Origin: Bog-473 sp963753115
GTDB taxonomy: Bacteria; Actinomycetota; Acidimicrobiia; Acidimicrobiales; RAAP-2
Reading direction: 5' to 3'
Assembly: GCA_963753115.1 (NCBI GenBank)
Contig: CAVWBB010000004.1
Location: 90,281-154,280, forward strand
Length of the DNA: 64,000 bases
A program made the position numbers and the translations under genes. Position 1 is the stretch's first letter, and every line of letters starts with the position of its first letter. Under the pieces are notes generated by a model, which was not told the origin of the DNA, searched no databases, and was given only the letters and a program-made list of their open reading frames with translations. Positions 49,001 through 56,857 of the stretch are shown here, one piece after another.

Positions 49001-49785
49001 ACAAGGAGACCATGGCGGACGCGCTGCGCATCATCGACTGGGCGAAGATGGACCTGGGCCAGCTGGAGAGTCCGGTCAACTGGGAGGAGGCCTTGCGGCT
49101 CTTCGAAGAGATCGGGGACCTGCCCGGCCAGGCCGGCGTGTTGAACATGCTCGGCGGCTTCGCGTACTTCAAGGGCAATTGGGACGAGGCAGAGGCGCTC
49201 TACCGGCGCGCCCAGTCAACGGCGCGCCGAACAGGCAACGCGGTCATGGATGCGTTCTACGTCTTCAACATCGGCGAGATCGCACTCGAACAGGGCCGGC
49301 TGGACGAGGCCGAGGAGGCCTTCGTGGCAGTGGCGCGGACGTGGCGAGCGGCCGGCTACCGGTCCGGTGCTGCCGACGCCAAGGGGAAGCTGGCGCGGGT
49401 GACCGCCGAGCAGGGGCGCTTCGACGACGCGCTGGAGCTCTTCGCCTCGTGCATTGAGGAGATGGAGGACATCGGCAGCCGGGCTGACGCGCTCGAAGCG
49501 ACCTCGCGCATGGCGGAATGCCTTCTCCTCAGCGGAGACTTCGCTGGGGCTCTCGCCCTCGCCGAGCGTTGCCTGGCACTGGCGCAGGATCTCGGCGGTG
49601 TCCCCCCACAAATCCCGCTGATCTACCGCGTCCGTGGGGCGGCGCTGGCCCGGGCCGGGGATCCGGTCGCCGCACGCGAGGCCCTCGAACTGAGCCTCCT
49701 GGCGGCCCGCAGCCGAGGTGCCGAACACGAGGTCGCGTTGACCGAGCGCGTGATCGCCGAGAACGAGCCGGTGCCCGAGCCCTGA
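46036..49785 (+). CDS. Class III adenylate cyclase with AAA ATPase and TPR domains (soluble-adenylyl-cyclase-like)
   Basis: A 1249-residue cytoplasmic protein. It has two cyclase homology domains (about 38-215 and 245-410), an AAA/NACHT-like ATPase (P-loop VGATGVGKSRLA near 468) and helical TPR repeats from about 830 to the end. CHD1 has both metal aspartates (IAFVDISGFTKLS and FGGDALLVYF) but lacks the transition-state Asn-Arg. CHD2 lacks the metal Asp (VAFIHYDG) but keeps TVMGDAVNLAARLM. One composite catalytic site is therefore expected, as in mammalian soluble adenylyl cyclase, which has the same domain order. It likely makes cAMP; bicarbonate or Ca2+ control is only an analogy. A cNMP-binding protein is encoded 1 kb upstream. 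Confidence 0.88.
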   Translation: MTDVTATVPVDVGHPLAPYFPRLAIEWIRSSPEQLQQELEGTIAFVDISGFTKLSERLARLGKSGAEELTATIDTCFVTLLDLAVANGGRLLKFGGDALLVYFSGEAHEARACLAAIEMRRALRVVGRLMVLGQKVSLRMSVGVHSGLFNFFLVGESHREFIVTGPGASAVVEMEGAADAGEIVISDATAAALSTGLVGEAKGPGHLLRRAPSPPHQPFLAFEQVDPALDLRQGIPLGLRAALITRTEPEHRRVTVAFIHYDGTDHLIAEQGPDEAARQLDVLVTHVQGAVDRQGVTFLATDADKDGGKIILTAGAPLSSGDDEHRMLLALREIMDADNPLPIRIGVNQGAVFVGEVGPHYRRTFTVMGDAVNLAARLMAKAAPGEILTTPDLLARSGTGFDSTELEPFLVKGKAKPVRAVSLGAKTRGATTGADDALPFVGRERELHLLEEIAEQAVAGRGALVEIVGATGVGKSRLAARLREMAADRMQLFVVCERYDSSTPYYTVRRILRDLLELPAEGSDDELTSQFLSELGRRAPSLVPWAPLIGMAIAVTVPETRETLELEEEFRRTKLAEVSIALLAALLPQAGLITVEDAHFMDEASADLFGHVARTVRFTSWIWCVTRRDVSSGFIAPDDTPTSRIELHPLSQAEAAELALAATHETPLPASELQLLVDRSGGNPLFVRELVAAVQNGDSIGALPGSIEDVVVARIDRLAATDRHLLRRMSVLGQSFSADLLGDVVDDVPDRTDPIWGRLEPFIVQEESGNLSFRNALLRDCAYDGLSFRLRHQLHSRAGDTIRDAAARRGDDQAELLSFHYLHAQRSQEAWSYSLQAAERARGVYANLEAAEYFERAIAAARRLPDLAPSEVSGAHEGLGDARNLTGNYAGAASAYRSARRLIGDDAVAQARLLLKLARVEGWLDRFTNALRWITRGIGILKDIDTMDAARQRAELFGWYGRFCQEGGKHRLAIKWCTQAAEQAEAAGDKETMADALRIIDWAKMDLGQLESPVNWEEALRLFEEIGDLPGQAGVLNMLGGFAYFKGNWDEAEALYRRAQSTARRTGNAVMDAFYVFNIGEIALEQGRLDEAEEAFVAVARTWRAAGYRSGAADAKGKLARVTAEQGRFDDALELFASCIEEMEDIGSRADALEATSRMAECLLLSGDFAGALALAERCLALAQDLGGVPPQIPLIYRVRGAALARAGDPVAAREALELSLLAARSRGAEHEVALTERVIAENEPVPEP

Positions 49786-49808
49786 TCGCATCGCCGGCGG
49801 AGAGCCGG

Positions 49809-50939
49809 CTATCGGGCGAGGAGGTTGTCGTACAGGTCTTCGACCTGCCTCGTCATGGCTTCGGTGGTGAAGTGTGCGAGCACCTCGGCCCGCCCGGCCG
49901 CCGCCAACCGCTGGCCCAACCCCGGTTCCTCCAGGACGCGCCGCACGGCGGCGGACATACCCTCTGGGGTGGCCGGCGCCTGCAGTCCGGTCCGGCCGTC
50001 GTCGACCATCAACGCAGGCCCGCCCTCGTCGGCCACGATCACCGGGAGCCCGGCGGCCATGGCCTCGAACACGGCCAACGGCTGATTGTCCGTCGGGCAG
50101 GGGTGGACGAAGACGTCAAAGGCGGAGAGGAGGCTGACGGCGTCGGGGCGGAATCCGGGCAGTCGGAGATCCACGTCCTTGTTCCACGACCGCAGGCGCG
50201 CTTCCTCCGGTCCCTCGCCGAGGATGACGACCACGGCGTCGGGGAGACCGCGTGCGGCGTCAACGATCAGCTCGGGTCGCTTCCAGTCCACGAGGCGCAT
50301 CGAGCCGCCGAGCACGATCGAGGACGGAGGAATGTCCAGCTTGGCGCGGGCCTCCTCCCGGGAGAAGAGCGTCGGGAGGGCGATGCCGTTGGCGATGACC
50401 TGGTGACGCCCGTGGAGCTGATCCATGCGCACGAGCTCGGCCTTGGTCCATTCGGAAGGCAACACCTGCATGTCCACCCCCCGAAGGATGAAGCGACCCA
50501 GTTGCCTCCGCATGCCGCTGTCCGACTGCGTCGGCAGGTGCGCGGTCGTCACGATCGCGGGCGTCCGCAGCGCGACGGCGGCCATGATCGCGTACTGGGC
50601 AGCGTGCGAATGGGAGAGCATGGCGTGGAACACCACGGGCCGGGCCGCTCGTATGGCGCGGAAGGCGCGGATGAACCCCGCCACGTCGGTGTTGCCGCGT
50701 ATGCGGGCGAGCCGGACGCACGGCACCGCCCGCGGGGCGAGCTCCTGTTCGAACTCGTCGGCCATGACGCCGAGCACCATCGGATCGAACCGCTCCCGGT
50801 CGAGGTCGTCCAACAGGTGGAGCAGGTGACGCTCGACACCGCCGAATGAATAGCCTTCGACGAAGTAGACGACCCGGACCGGGTGCTGCAGGTTGGGCTT
50901 CGAAGATCGGGACAGGGTGACGAACACTTCCTCGGACAC
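49809..50939 (-). CDS. Family 4 glycosyltransferase
   Basis: About 376 residues, a GT-B enzyme. YFVEGYSFGGVERHLLHLLD opens the acceptor half (G-G-V-E motif). VLGGSMRLVDWKRPELIVDA, VILGEGPEE, DVFVHPCPTDNQPLAVFEAM and GGPALMVDDGRTGL follow, the classic E-x7-E donor-binding region. The start is GTG 50939; the reading frame stays open upstream but without coding character. Likely part of the surface-glycan set. Donor and acceptor unknown. Divergent from the polysaccharide deacetylase gene. Confidence 0.85.
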   Translation of the reverse strand: MSEEVFVTLSRSSKPNLQHPVRVVYFVEGYSFGGVERHLLHLLDDLDRERFDPMVLGVMADEFEQELAPRAVPCVRLARIRGNTDVAGFIRAFRAIRAARPVVFHAMLSHSHAAQYAIMAAVALRTPAIVTTAHLPTQSDSGMRRQLGRFILRGVDMQVLPSEWTKAELVRMDQLHGRHQVIANGIALPTLFSREEARAKLDIPPSSIVLGGSMRLVDWKRPELIVDAARGLPDAVVVILGEGPEEARLRSWNKDVDLRLPGFRPDAVSLLSAFDVFVHPCPTDNQPLAVFEAMAAGLPVIVADEGGPALMVDDGRTGLQAPATPEGMSAAVRRVLEEPGLGQRLAAAGRAEVLAHFTTEAMTRQVEDLYDNLLAR

Positions 50940-51211
50940 CGCGGCGACGGGGGAGCGGCGATTGCTGGTGGAGACGGTAGTGGGCCGGGGGGCCCGGCCG
51001 GAACCCGAAGGCGTCCTTGGCTCGCGAGCAATGCGTTGGATCCCAGGCACGGGGTGAGGGATCCAGGGCCGCCTGGGGAGCCGCCAGGGGCAGGGGTCTG
51101 CCGACGTCCCGTGTCTCGCCGTTGATCCAGGCGACGGATTGCAGAGCGTCCGACCTTTGGAGCTGAGCATGCGCCTGGTCCATGTACGGTCTCGTGTAGA
51201 CATGGCAGAGC

Positions 51212-52708
51212 ATGCAGAAACGGCGGGTGCGAGAAGCGGTGGGTGCGGCGTTGGGCACTGGCGCGCTGCTTGCCTTCGTGACCGGGGCGATGGTCCCACC
51301 CGGCGCGGGCGCGGCGGCGAACAGCCCGGCGTTCACGACCTCTGAAGCTCCGGGCGGGGCCGCGACAGCGGGCCAGAAGGTCATCGCTCTGACCTTCGAC
51401 GACGGCCCGGGTCCCTACACCCCGCAGGTGCTTTCCGTGCTCGAGCGCTACCAGGTGCGGGCAACCTTCTTCGAGATCGGCGAGGAGGTGGCCGCCTACC
51501 CCCAGTACGCCAAGATGGTGGCGGCCGCTGGGTTCCCGGTCGAGAACCACACCTGGAGCCATCCCGACCTCACCAAGCTGCCTGCCTCGTCGGTCGACTC
51601 CCAGATCGACATGACCCAGGCCGAGATTCGGAACGTGACTGGCAGCACCCCACGCTGTGTGCGTCCTCCGTACGATGCGTGGAATTCCAGTGTCCTGGGG
51701 CAAATCGGGTCACGAGGGCTGACCACCATGAGCTACTCCGTTGACCCGAAGGACTGGACCCGTCCCGGCGTGCCGGCGATCGTGAATCAGGTTGTCACTG
51801 CCGCGTTCCCCGGTGCGGTCGTCGACATGCACGACGCTGGTGGCGATCGATCGGAGACGGTCGCAGCCCTCCCGCAGATCATCACCCAGCTCCGGGCGAA
51901 GGGGTACACCTTTGTCTCCATCTGCGGCGTCGGGCCGAATTACGGCCCGCAGGTCAGCGCGACCTATGCGTTCGGGAACGCTCCAGTTCCGGGGCCGCCC
52001 ATCACCTCCAACCTGCCTTTGGTCGGGGCAGCCGCCACCTCGGACGGAGGCGGCTATTGGGAGGTGGCGTCCGACGGCGGGGTCTTCTCCTTCGGCGACG
52101 CAGCCTTTCATGGGTCGATGGGCGGCCGGCCGCTCAATGCCCCCATCGTGGGCATCGCGGCCACCTCGGACGGAGGCGGCTACTGGGAGGTGGCGTCCGA
52201 CGGCGGGATCTTCTCCTTCGGCGACGCAGCCTTCAGTGGGTCGATGGGCGGCCGACCGCTCAATGCCCCCATCGTGGGCATCGCGGCCACCTCGGACGGA
52301 GGCGGCTACTGGGAGGTGGCGTCCGACGGCGGGATCTTCTCCTTCGGCGACGCAGCCTTCAGTGGGTCGATGGGCGGCCGGCCGCTCAATGCCCCCATCG
52401 TGGGCATCGCGGCCACCTCGGACGGAGGCGGCTACTGGGAGGTGGCGTCCGACGGCGGGATCTTCTCCTTCGGCGACGCAGCCTTCAGTGGGTCGATGGG
52501 CGGCCGGCCGCTCAATGCCCCCATCGTGGGCATCGCGGGCGCCTCCGATGGCGGCTACTGGGAGTTGGCGTCTGACGGCGGGGTCTTCTCATTTGACGCA
52601 CCCTTTTACGGTTCTCGTGCCGGTGTTGGCGCGGACCGCTTCTTCGCCATTGTGCCCGGCCTCGGCTTCGCGGGCTATCTCCTGGCCGGTCAGCACCCAG
52701 CCGGATAG
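51212..52708 (+). CDS. Secreted polysaccharide deacetylase (CE4/NodB) with GYWEVASDGG repeats
   Basis: A 498-residue exported enzyme. A signal peptide (RREAVGAALGTGALLAF-type, ending GAAA) is followed by a NodB-homology domain: LTFDDGPG (metal Asp pair), HTWSHPDL (H-x3-H), RPPYDAW and DMHDAGGDRSE. It removes N- or O-acetyl groups from a polysaccharide. The C-terminus has five repeats of about 42 residues (GGGYWEVASDGGIFSFGDAA type); four are nearly identical at DNA level, with 126-bp units. It is the third protein in the window with this repeat family. The start ATG 51212 lacks a strong ribosome-binding site. Cell-wall peptidoglycan or the clustered EPS are possible substrates. Confidence 0.87.
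   Translation: MQKRRVREAVGAALGTGALLAFVTGAMVPPGAGAAANSPAFTTSEAPGGAATAGQKVIALTFDDGPGPYTPQVLSVLERYQVRATFFEIGEEVAAYPQYAKMVAAAGFPVENHTWSHPDLTKLPASSVDSQIDMTQAEIRNVTGSTPRCVRPPYDAWNSSVLGQIGSRGLTTMSYSVDPKDWTRPGVPAIVNQVVTAAFPGAVVDMHDAGGDRSETVAALPQIITQLRAKGYTFVSICGVGPNYGPQVSATYAFGNAPVPGPPITSNLPLVGAAATSDGGGYWEVASDGGVFSFGDAAFHGSMGGRPLNAPIVGIAATSDGGGYWEVASDGGIFSFGDAAFSGSMGGRPLNAPIVGIAATSDGGGYWEVASDGGIFSFGDAAFSGSMGGRPLNAPIVGIAATSDGGGYWEVASDGGIFSFGDAAFSGSMGGRPLNAPIVGIAGASDGGYWELASDGGVFSFDAPFYGSRAGVGADRFFAIVPGLGFAGYLLAGQHPAG
52010..52600 (+). repeat. 126-bp tandem coding repeats in deacetylase gene
   Basis: Unit starts (CCGCTCAATGCCCCCATC) recur at 52130, 52256, 52382 and 52508, exactly 126 bases (42 codons) apart, with very few differences between copies. 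The flanking first and last repeats are diverged. Such near-identity points to recent expansion or gene conversion and may also collapse or expand in assembly. Confidence 0.85.
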
Positions 52709-52909
52709 CCAGTCTTCGTTTTTCGCACCCCGATTTCAGTGCACAAGTGCGAAAGCCGTGCAAGGTCATCCCGGTGAGTGCCGAGTCGGAAGGCGCCGGA
52801 GGCAGGTCCGGTCAGTTCCGCGCTGCCGTTGACTCAGGCTGAGCCCGCCACGCCACGTCGAGCGCCGTGGTCGGTCGGAGCATCGACGGACTTCCAAACG
52901 GACCCGGAC

Positions 52910-54301
52910 CTATCCACCGGTGAGCGTGGTGGACACCAGGGCGGCCAGCGCGACGGCGCCCGGGCCGTCAACGCTCAGGTGCGTCCCGTCCGCGCCGAAC
53001 CACTGCGGGTTGTGCGCCGCCAGGGTGGCCCAGTCGGCCACGACCACATTGCGGTATCGGGTCGCACCGCGTGCCAAGACGGCGTTGTTCGGATCCTGCC
53101 ACGGGCGATCCACGTGGACGTTGACGAACACGACACGCCGCGCGCTCGCGAGGATGAACATCATCGTGTCGAAGTCGACATCGCTGATCGGACCGTTCGT
53201 GCCCAGCCCGACGATGACCTCGTCTCCGAGTCGTCCCTGCGCCTTCATGCCCTGCAGGATCGACTCCCCCTCCGCCCACTGCCGACCCACCGCCGCGTCG
53301 ACGCTGACGCCGGGGACGTCGGTCCTGAGGGGGTCTCGGTAGTCGACCATGATCGAGTCGCCGACAGCTGTCACCTGCGGCGCTGGCCTCGGGGCGAACA
53401 CGGGCGTCCCATAGAAGCCCGAGGCTCCGTAGGTGAACACGCCTCCGTCTGCGCCGACAAATCGGTACCCGTTGCCGCTCAGCGACGCTTCCAGGCCGAC
53501 GACCCGAGCGTTCAGCGCCTTGGTGCCGGTTGATCCGTAGAACGGGGCGTTGAAGGCAAAGAGCCCGCCGTCGGACGCGACGAGCCAGTAGCCATGGGAC
53601 TCCACGTCTGCTGCGATCCCGACGACAGGCCGATTGAGATGGATGGAGCCGGTCGATCCCCAGTACGGCACACCGAACGCGAAGACACCCCCGTCGGTGG
53701 CCACCAACCAGTACCCACTCCCATCGTGCGCAGCCGTCATGCCGATGACCGGCTGGTTGAGCGTCATCGATCCGGTCGATCCCAAGAAGGGAGCCCCATA
53801 GGCGAAGATCCCCCCATCGATGGCAACCAACCAGTAGCCCCCGGTTGTCGGGTCGACTGCCATGCCGCTCACTGGCTCGTTGAGGTGGAGTGATCCCGCC
53901 GAGCCCCGGAACTGCGCGTCGCCGAAGGTGAACACGCCACCGTCGGCGGCGACGAGGTAGTAGCCACCCCCATCAGGTGTCGCGGCGATGCCGACGACCG
54001 GAGCGTTCAAGAGAGTTTGTTGACCCAAGTACGGGGCATCACCGCAGGCGGCGACGTAGCCGTCCTGCGTCGCGATCCAATAGCCGCCTCCGTCTTGAGT
54101 CTCCGCAATGCCAACGACCGCGCTGTCAAACGGAAACTGGGCAGTTTGAGCGCATGTGGTTCCCACAATGTGTTGGGATACGGTCGCTCCGGCGGGAGAT
54201 GTGGACGCAGCAAAGGAAGAGAGAACGCCGGCGACGCTCACCGCGAGTGCAATCCCACCCTTCGCCAGTCTGCGAGCACCTGCGGAGCGCCCCAACTCCA
54301 T
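52910..54301 (-). CDS. Secreted SGNH hydrolase with GYWLVASDGG repeats
   Basis: A 463-residue exported protein. A signal peptide (LAKGGIALAVSVAGVLSSF) is followed by six repeats of the ~42-residue GYWLVASDGG family, more diverged than in the other three proteins (e.g. GGGYYLVAADGGVFTFGDAQ). The C-terminal ~130 residues have SGNH-hydrolase blocks: VTAVGDSIMVDY (nucleophile Ser), GLGTNGPISD (Asn) and GADGTHLSVDG (Asp-x2-His). Esterase or O-acetyltransferase-type activity on a glycan is likely. The ATG at 54301 has GGGAGG upstream on the minus strand; the frame extends further upstream without coding character. Confidence 0.83.
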   Translation of the reverse strand: MELGRSAGARRLAKGGIALAVSVAGVLSSFAASTSPAGATVSQHIVGTTCAQTAQFPFDSAVVGIAETQDGGGYWIATQDGYVAACGDAPYLGQQTLLNAPVVGIAATPDGGGYYLVAADGGVFTFGDAQFRGSAGSLHLNEPVSGMAVDPTTGGYWLVAIDGGIFAYGAPFLGSTGSMTLNQPVIGMTAAHDGSGYWLVATDGGVFAFGVPYWGSTGSIHLNRPVVGIAADVESHGYWLVASDGGLFAFNAPFYGSTGTKALNARVVGLEASLSGNGYRFVGADGGVFTYGASGFYGTPVFAPRPAPQVTAVGDSIMVDYRDPLRTDVPGVSVDAAVGRQWAEGESILQGMKAQGRLGDEVIVGLGTNGPISDVDFDTMMFILASARRVVFVNVHVDRPWQDPNNAVLARGATRYRNVVVADWATLAAHNPQWFGADGTHLSVDGPGAVALAALVSTTLTGG

Positions 54302-54960
54302 GTCGTCAACCTCCCACATATGTCGTTGCGGGTCACTCTGGGGACTGCCCTGCCGTGAAGAGCCTGGCTCACGGGCTCTGGACGACGGCAAATGCCCGAC
54401 CTCAATGTCCGGAGATCCACACCTTCTTGGAGGAGATGGCCGCGCCGTGTGCCCGAAATCGCCGAGCCTCGACCTCGAGGCCGGGATCTCACCGGATTTC
54501 CTTCCCAGAAGCGTTGCGGGGTCCTGCTTGTGCCGGGGTTTTGTCGGTTTGACGACCGGAGTTTGTCGGGACCCCGTGTTTGGTGGGCTACCGACAATCC
54601 CGTCCAATCAGGGTCCTTTGGCCAGTGCATGAGCATTTCCCACCCTGTCGACCTTGATTTCCCACCGCCCTGGGCAGCGACCTTACGAACGTGGACGTGA
54701 AGGTGACACTGAATATGGCTACGAAGGCTTCCGCCTAAGCGGCGGCCCGGGATGGCGCCGGCCGGCCGGAGTCCAGACGGAGTCCAGATGCGCTGGACGG
54801 CCAGGAGCGACTCGGGTCGAAGCGGCGGCTGGGGCGGGGCTGCTCCTGTCCTGCACGAAACAGCTGCTACCGTCCCGCGATCCGCCCGTTCACCCACCTG
54901 ACTCGGTCCCGCGATCACGTTGGCATGTGGCTGACGCCTGCCGTCGACCCCCTGTCTTCG
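54302..54960. other. 659-base gap containing a dispersed intergenic repeat (copy A)
   Basis: No gene is supported between the SGNH gene start and the lipoprotein gene. Repeat copy A spans about 54530-54670. The remaining sequence shows nothing identifiable. The divergent genes require promoters here. Confidence 0.5.
54530..54670 (+). repeat. Dispersed palindromic intergenic element, copy A
   Basis: Contains GGGGTTTTGTCGGTTT, then TTGTCGGGACCCC paired with GGTGGGCTACCGACAA, and then two TTTCCCACC-type blocks ending CCTTGATTTCCCACCGCC. Copies B (60195-60345) and C (63368-63535) share the same order of blocks. It may be a repetitive extragenic palindrome or the end of an insertion sequence. Confidence 0.6.
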
Positions 54961-55545
54961 ATGACGACTTCTCGCGTCCCTCGTGACCGCTCCAGGGCCC
55001 GCGTCCTCCGGTCGGCAGCACCAGTGGTCGCGGCTCTGAGCCTGGTTTTGGCTGGGTGTTCGTCGGGACCCGCGTCTCCGTCCAATTCGCTTCAGAGTTC
55101 CCAACGCCCGCTTCCGGCCGGTGCGAAGCCCTCGGAGATCTCCAAGATGGTGTGCGCACCGGAGACACGTCAGGAGATTGCTCGTGTCCTCGGGGTCCGG
55201 GCCTCGGTCACTCCCCCTACATGGTTCGCCCACGCGTATTCCTGTCGCTACCGATATCCGAACGGCGAGTTCGTGCTCACGGTAAAGGAACTGTCGAGCT
55301 GGCCCCAGACCGTCGCCTACTTCACGGCTCTCGGGCGCGAGCAGGGCAGGAGTCTGACCGTCCCTCGCTTGGGCCAGGGATCGTTCCAGACGGCCAACGG
55401 TTCGATGGTGGTCCGCAAGGACTGGAAGATCCTCACCGTCGACATCTCCGGTCTTCCCGCCCAATTCGGCAGGCCGCCGACGAGCAGGGGGGACGTGGCG
55501 GTGACCGTGGCCGACGTGATTCTCGCCTGCTGGTCCGGGGACTGA
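54961..55545 (+). CDS. Putative lipoprotein
   Basis: 194 residues, function not recognised. A basic N-terminus (RDRSRARVLRSAA) and hydrophobic stretch end in the lipobox LVLAGC, so the protein should be lipid-anchored outside the membrane. The mature domain has two further cysteines (MVCAPET, SCRYRYPNGEF) and a Cys near the C-terminus (ILACWSGD). VTVADVILAC ends the protein, a pattern seen in several actinobacterial lipoproteins of the DUF3558-like size class, though no family is claimed. The start is ATG 54961. It is convergent with the copper monooxygenase-like gene 14 bases away. Confidence 0.7.
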   Translation: MTTSRVPRDRSRARVLRSAAPVVAALSLVLAGCSSGPASPSNSLQSSQRPLPAGAKPSEISKMVCAPETRQEIARVLGVRASVTPPTWFAHAYSCRYRYPNGEFVLTVKELSSWPQTVAYFTALGREQGRSLTVPRLGQGSFQTANGSMVVRKDWKILTVDISGLPAQFGRPPTSRGDVAVTVADVILACWSGD

Positions 55546-55559
55546 GAAGGCCTAGAACC

Positions 55560-56723
55560 TCAGAATGTGACAGCGCCGGAGTCGACTCGTGCCGGCCAAC
55601 CGATCGCTCCTGGGGAGTTGGCGGGTGGAACCGTCATGACGAGCCCGAGGCACATCTCGTCGGAGGAGCCGTCTCCCCATGTCACGAAGCGCGGCGGCAG
55701 GTTGCGCAGCGACGGCAGCTCTTGACGCAGGACGGGGTCATAGGTACACGACACCTGAATCTTGTCGCCGGGCACGACCGAGATGGGTGTCTGCAGGTCA
55801 TAAGCCTTCTGGTCGTGGAAGTTGTAGTTCGGATCGTTCAGGATCGTCTGCTGGGTCGGGGTCCCCGGGTTGAGGGTGATCTGCATGCTCTGCCCGAGCA
55901 GGTGCATGTGGGCTCCCACCCGCACAATCGTCCCCGCTTGACTCACAGGCCAAGTGCACGACGTCGTGCTGCCAGCAGGAGGATTCGCCACGTTGCGACC
56001 GCACACCGACTCGATGGTGTTCACGAACCCCACGGCATCCTGGCCGAAGCGTTGCCCGAGGTCCGCGAGCGAGGCCGTGCGATCGCACAGCGGTCCCGCC
56101 ACCCCGGACGGGCACGGGATATCGGGCGGGGCGGGCATCAGGGCCAGACTGAGGGGGCGAAGCGGTGTCGAGGCGGGAACGGTGTTCAAGACGAGCTTGG
56201 CGCGCACGGGCTTGTCGCCCACGAGCAGGTTGTAGTGGATCTGCATGACGACGAGGCTGCCTTTGGGCAGCGGTTGCCCGACACCGGTGGGCAAGACGTC
56301 CTTGCCGTGGCCGGGCGCCCACGCCGACAGCCACGGCGTCTCGCCGATGTGGGCCAGGTTGGCTCCCGGCAGTGCCGTCTCACCAAAACACGTCCAGCCC
56401 TTTCCACCCTGGTCGGTGGCCTGAGCCTGGGCCGCCAGCGCGGGGGGCACGAGGAACAGGATCGCGTGGTGCACCTCGGCGCTGTTCGGATAGAAGTGGC
56501 TTGAGACGATGAAGGCGTTCTCCTTCACGTGCGGGTTGACCAGGGTGCAGTGGTAGTCGTCGGTCCCGCCGTGGGGTGCGTGCGGCGTGTATGCGGTCGC
56601 GGCCTGCAACGAGATCGTCGTCACCGGCGGGGAACCCTGTGCTCCTGCGGGCGCGCTCCCCATCACCGCGGTGCCGGCCACAAGAACGAGCGCGGCCAGA
56701 CGAATCAGGTGCCCACCCCTCAT
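55560..56723 (-). CDS. Copper type II ascorbate-dependent monooxygenase-like protein (PHM/DBH fold)
   Basis: A 387-residue exported protein. A signal peptide (LIRLAALVLVAGTAVMGS) is followed by the peptidylglycine-alpha-hydroxylating monooxygenase pattern. AEVHHAILF fits the CuH His-His pair, QIHYNLL a third His, GAHMHLLGQS the CuM H-x-H, and DEMCLGLVM the CuM Met. Conserved Cys (YHCTL, WTCFG, IPCPSG, VCGRN, SCTYDP) could form disulfides as in the animal enzymes. It belongs to a copper-handling gene group with YcnI and CopCD, so it may be a cuproenzyme or copper carrier. Substrate unknown. Start ATG 56723. Confidence 0.8.
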   Translation of the reverse strand: MRGGHLIRLAALVLVAGTAVMGSAPAGAQGSPPVTTISLQAATAYTPHAPHGGTDDYHCTLVNPHVKENAFIVSSHFYPNSAEVHHAILFLVPPALAAQAQATDQGGKGWTCFGETALPGANLAHIGETPWLSAWAPGHGKDVLPTGVGQPLPKGSLVVMQIHYNLLVGDKPVRAKLVLNTVPASTPLRPLSLALMPAPPDIPCPSGVAGPLCDRTASLADLGQRFGQDAVGFVNTIESVCGRNVANPPAGSTTSCTWPVSQAGTIVRVGAHMHLLGQSMQITLNPGTPTQQTILNDPNYNFHDQKAYDLQTPISVVPGDKIQVSCTYDPVLRQELPSLRNLPPRFVTWGDGSSDEMCLGLVMTVPPANSPGAIGWPARVDSGAVTF

Positions 56724-56857
56724 GGACGGGGATTGTAGTGGGTGGGTGGATCGTCTGTCCGGGCGGCCGCAGGTGTAGCTTCCATAAGGCCTTTCGTCCA
56801 GCGTTTGGCGAACCGACGTGGTTCTCGCGTGAATGCTTACGTTTCTCCCGTGAATGC

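Noticed and set aside
52010..52600. CRISPR array
   Set aside because: Exact 126-bp spacing without unique spacers, and the repeats are in frame inside a coding sequence.
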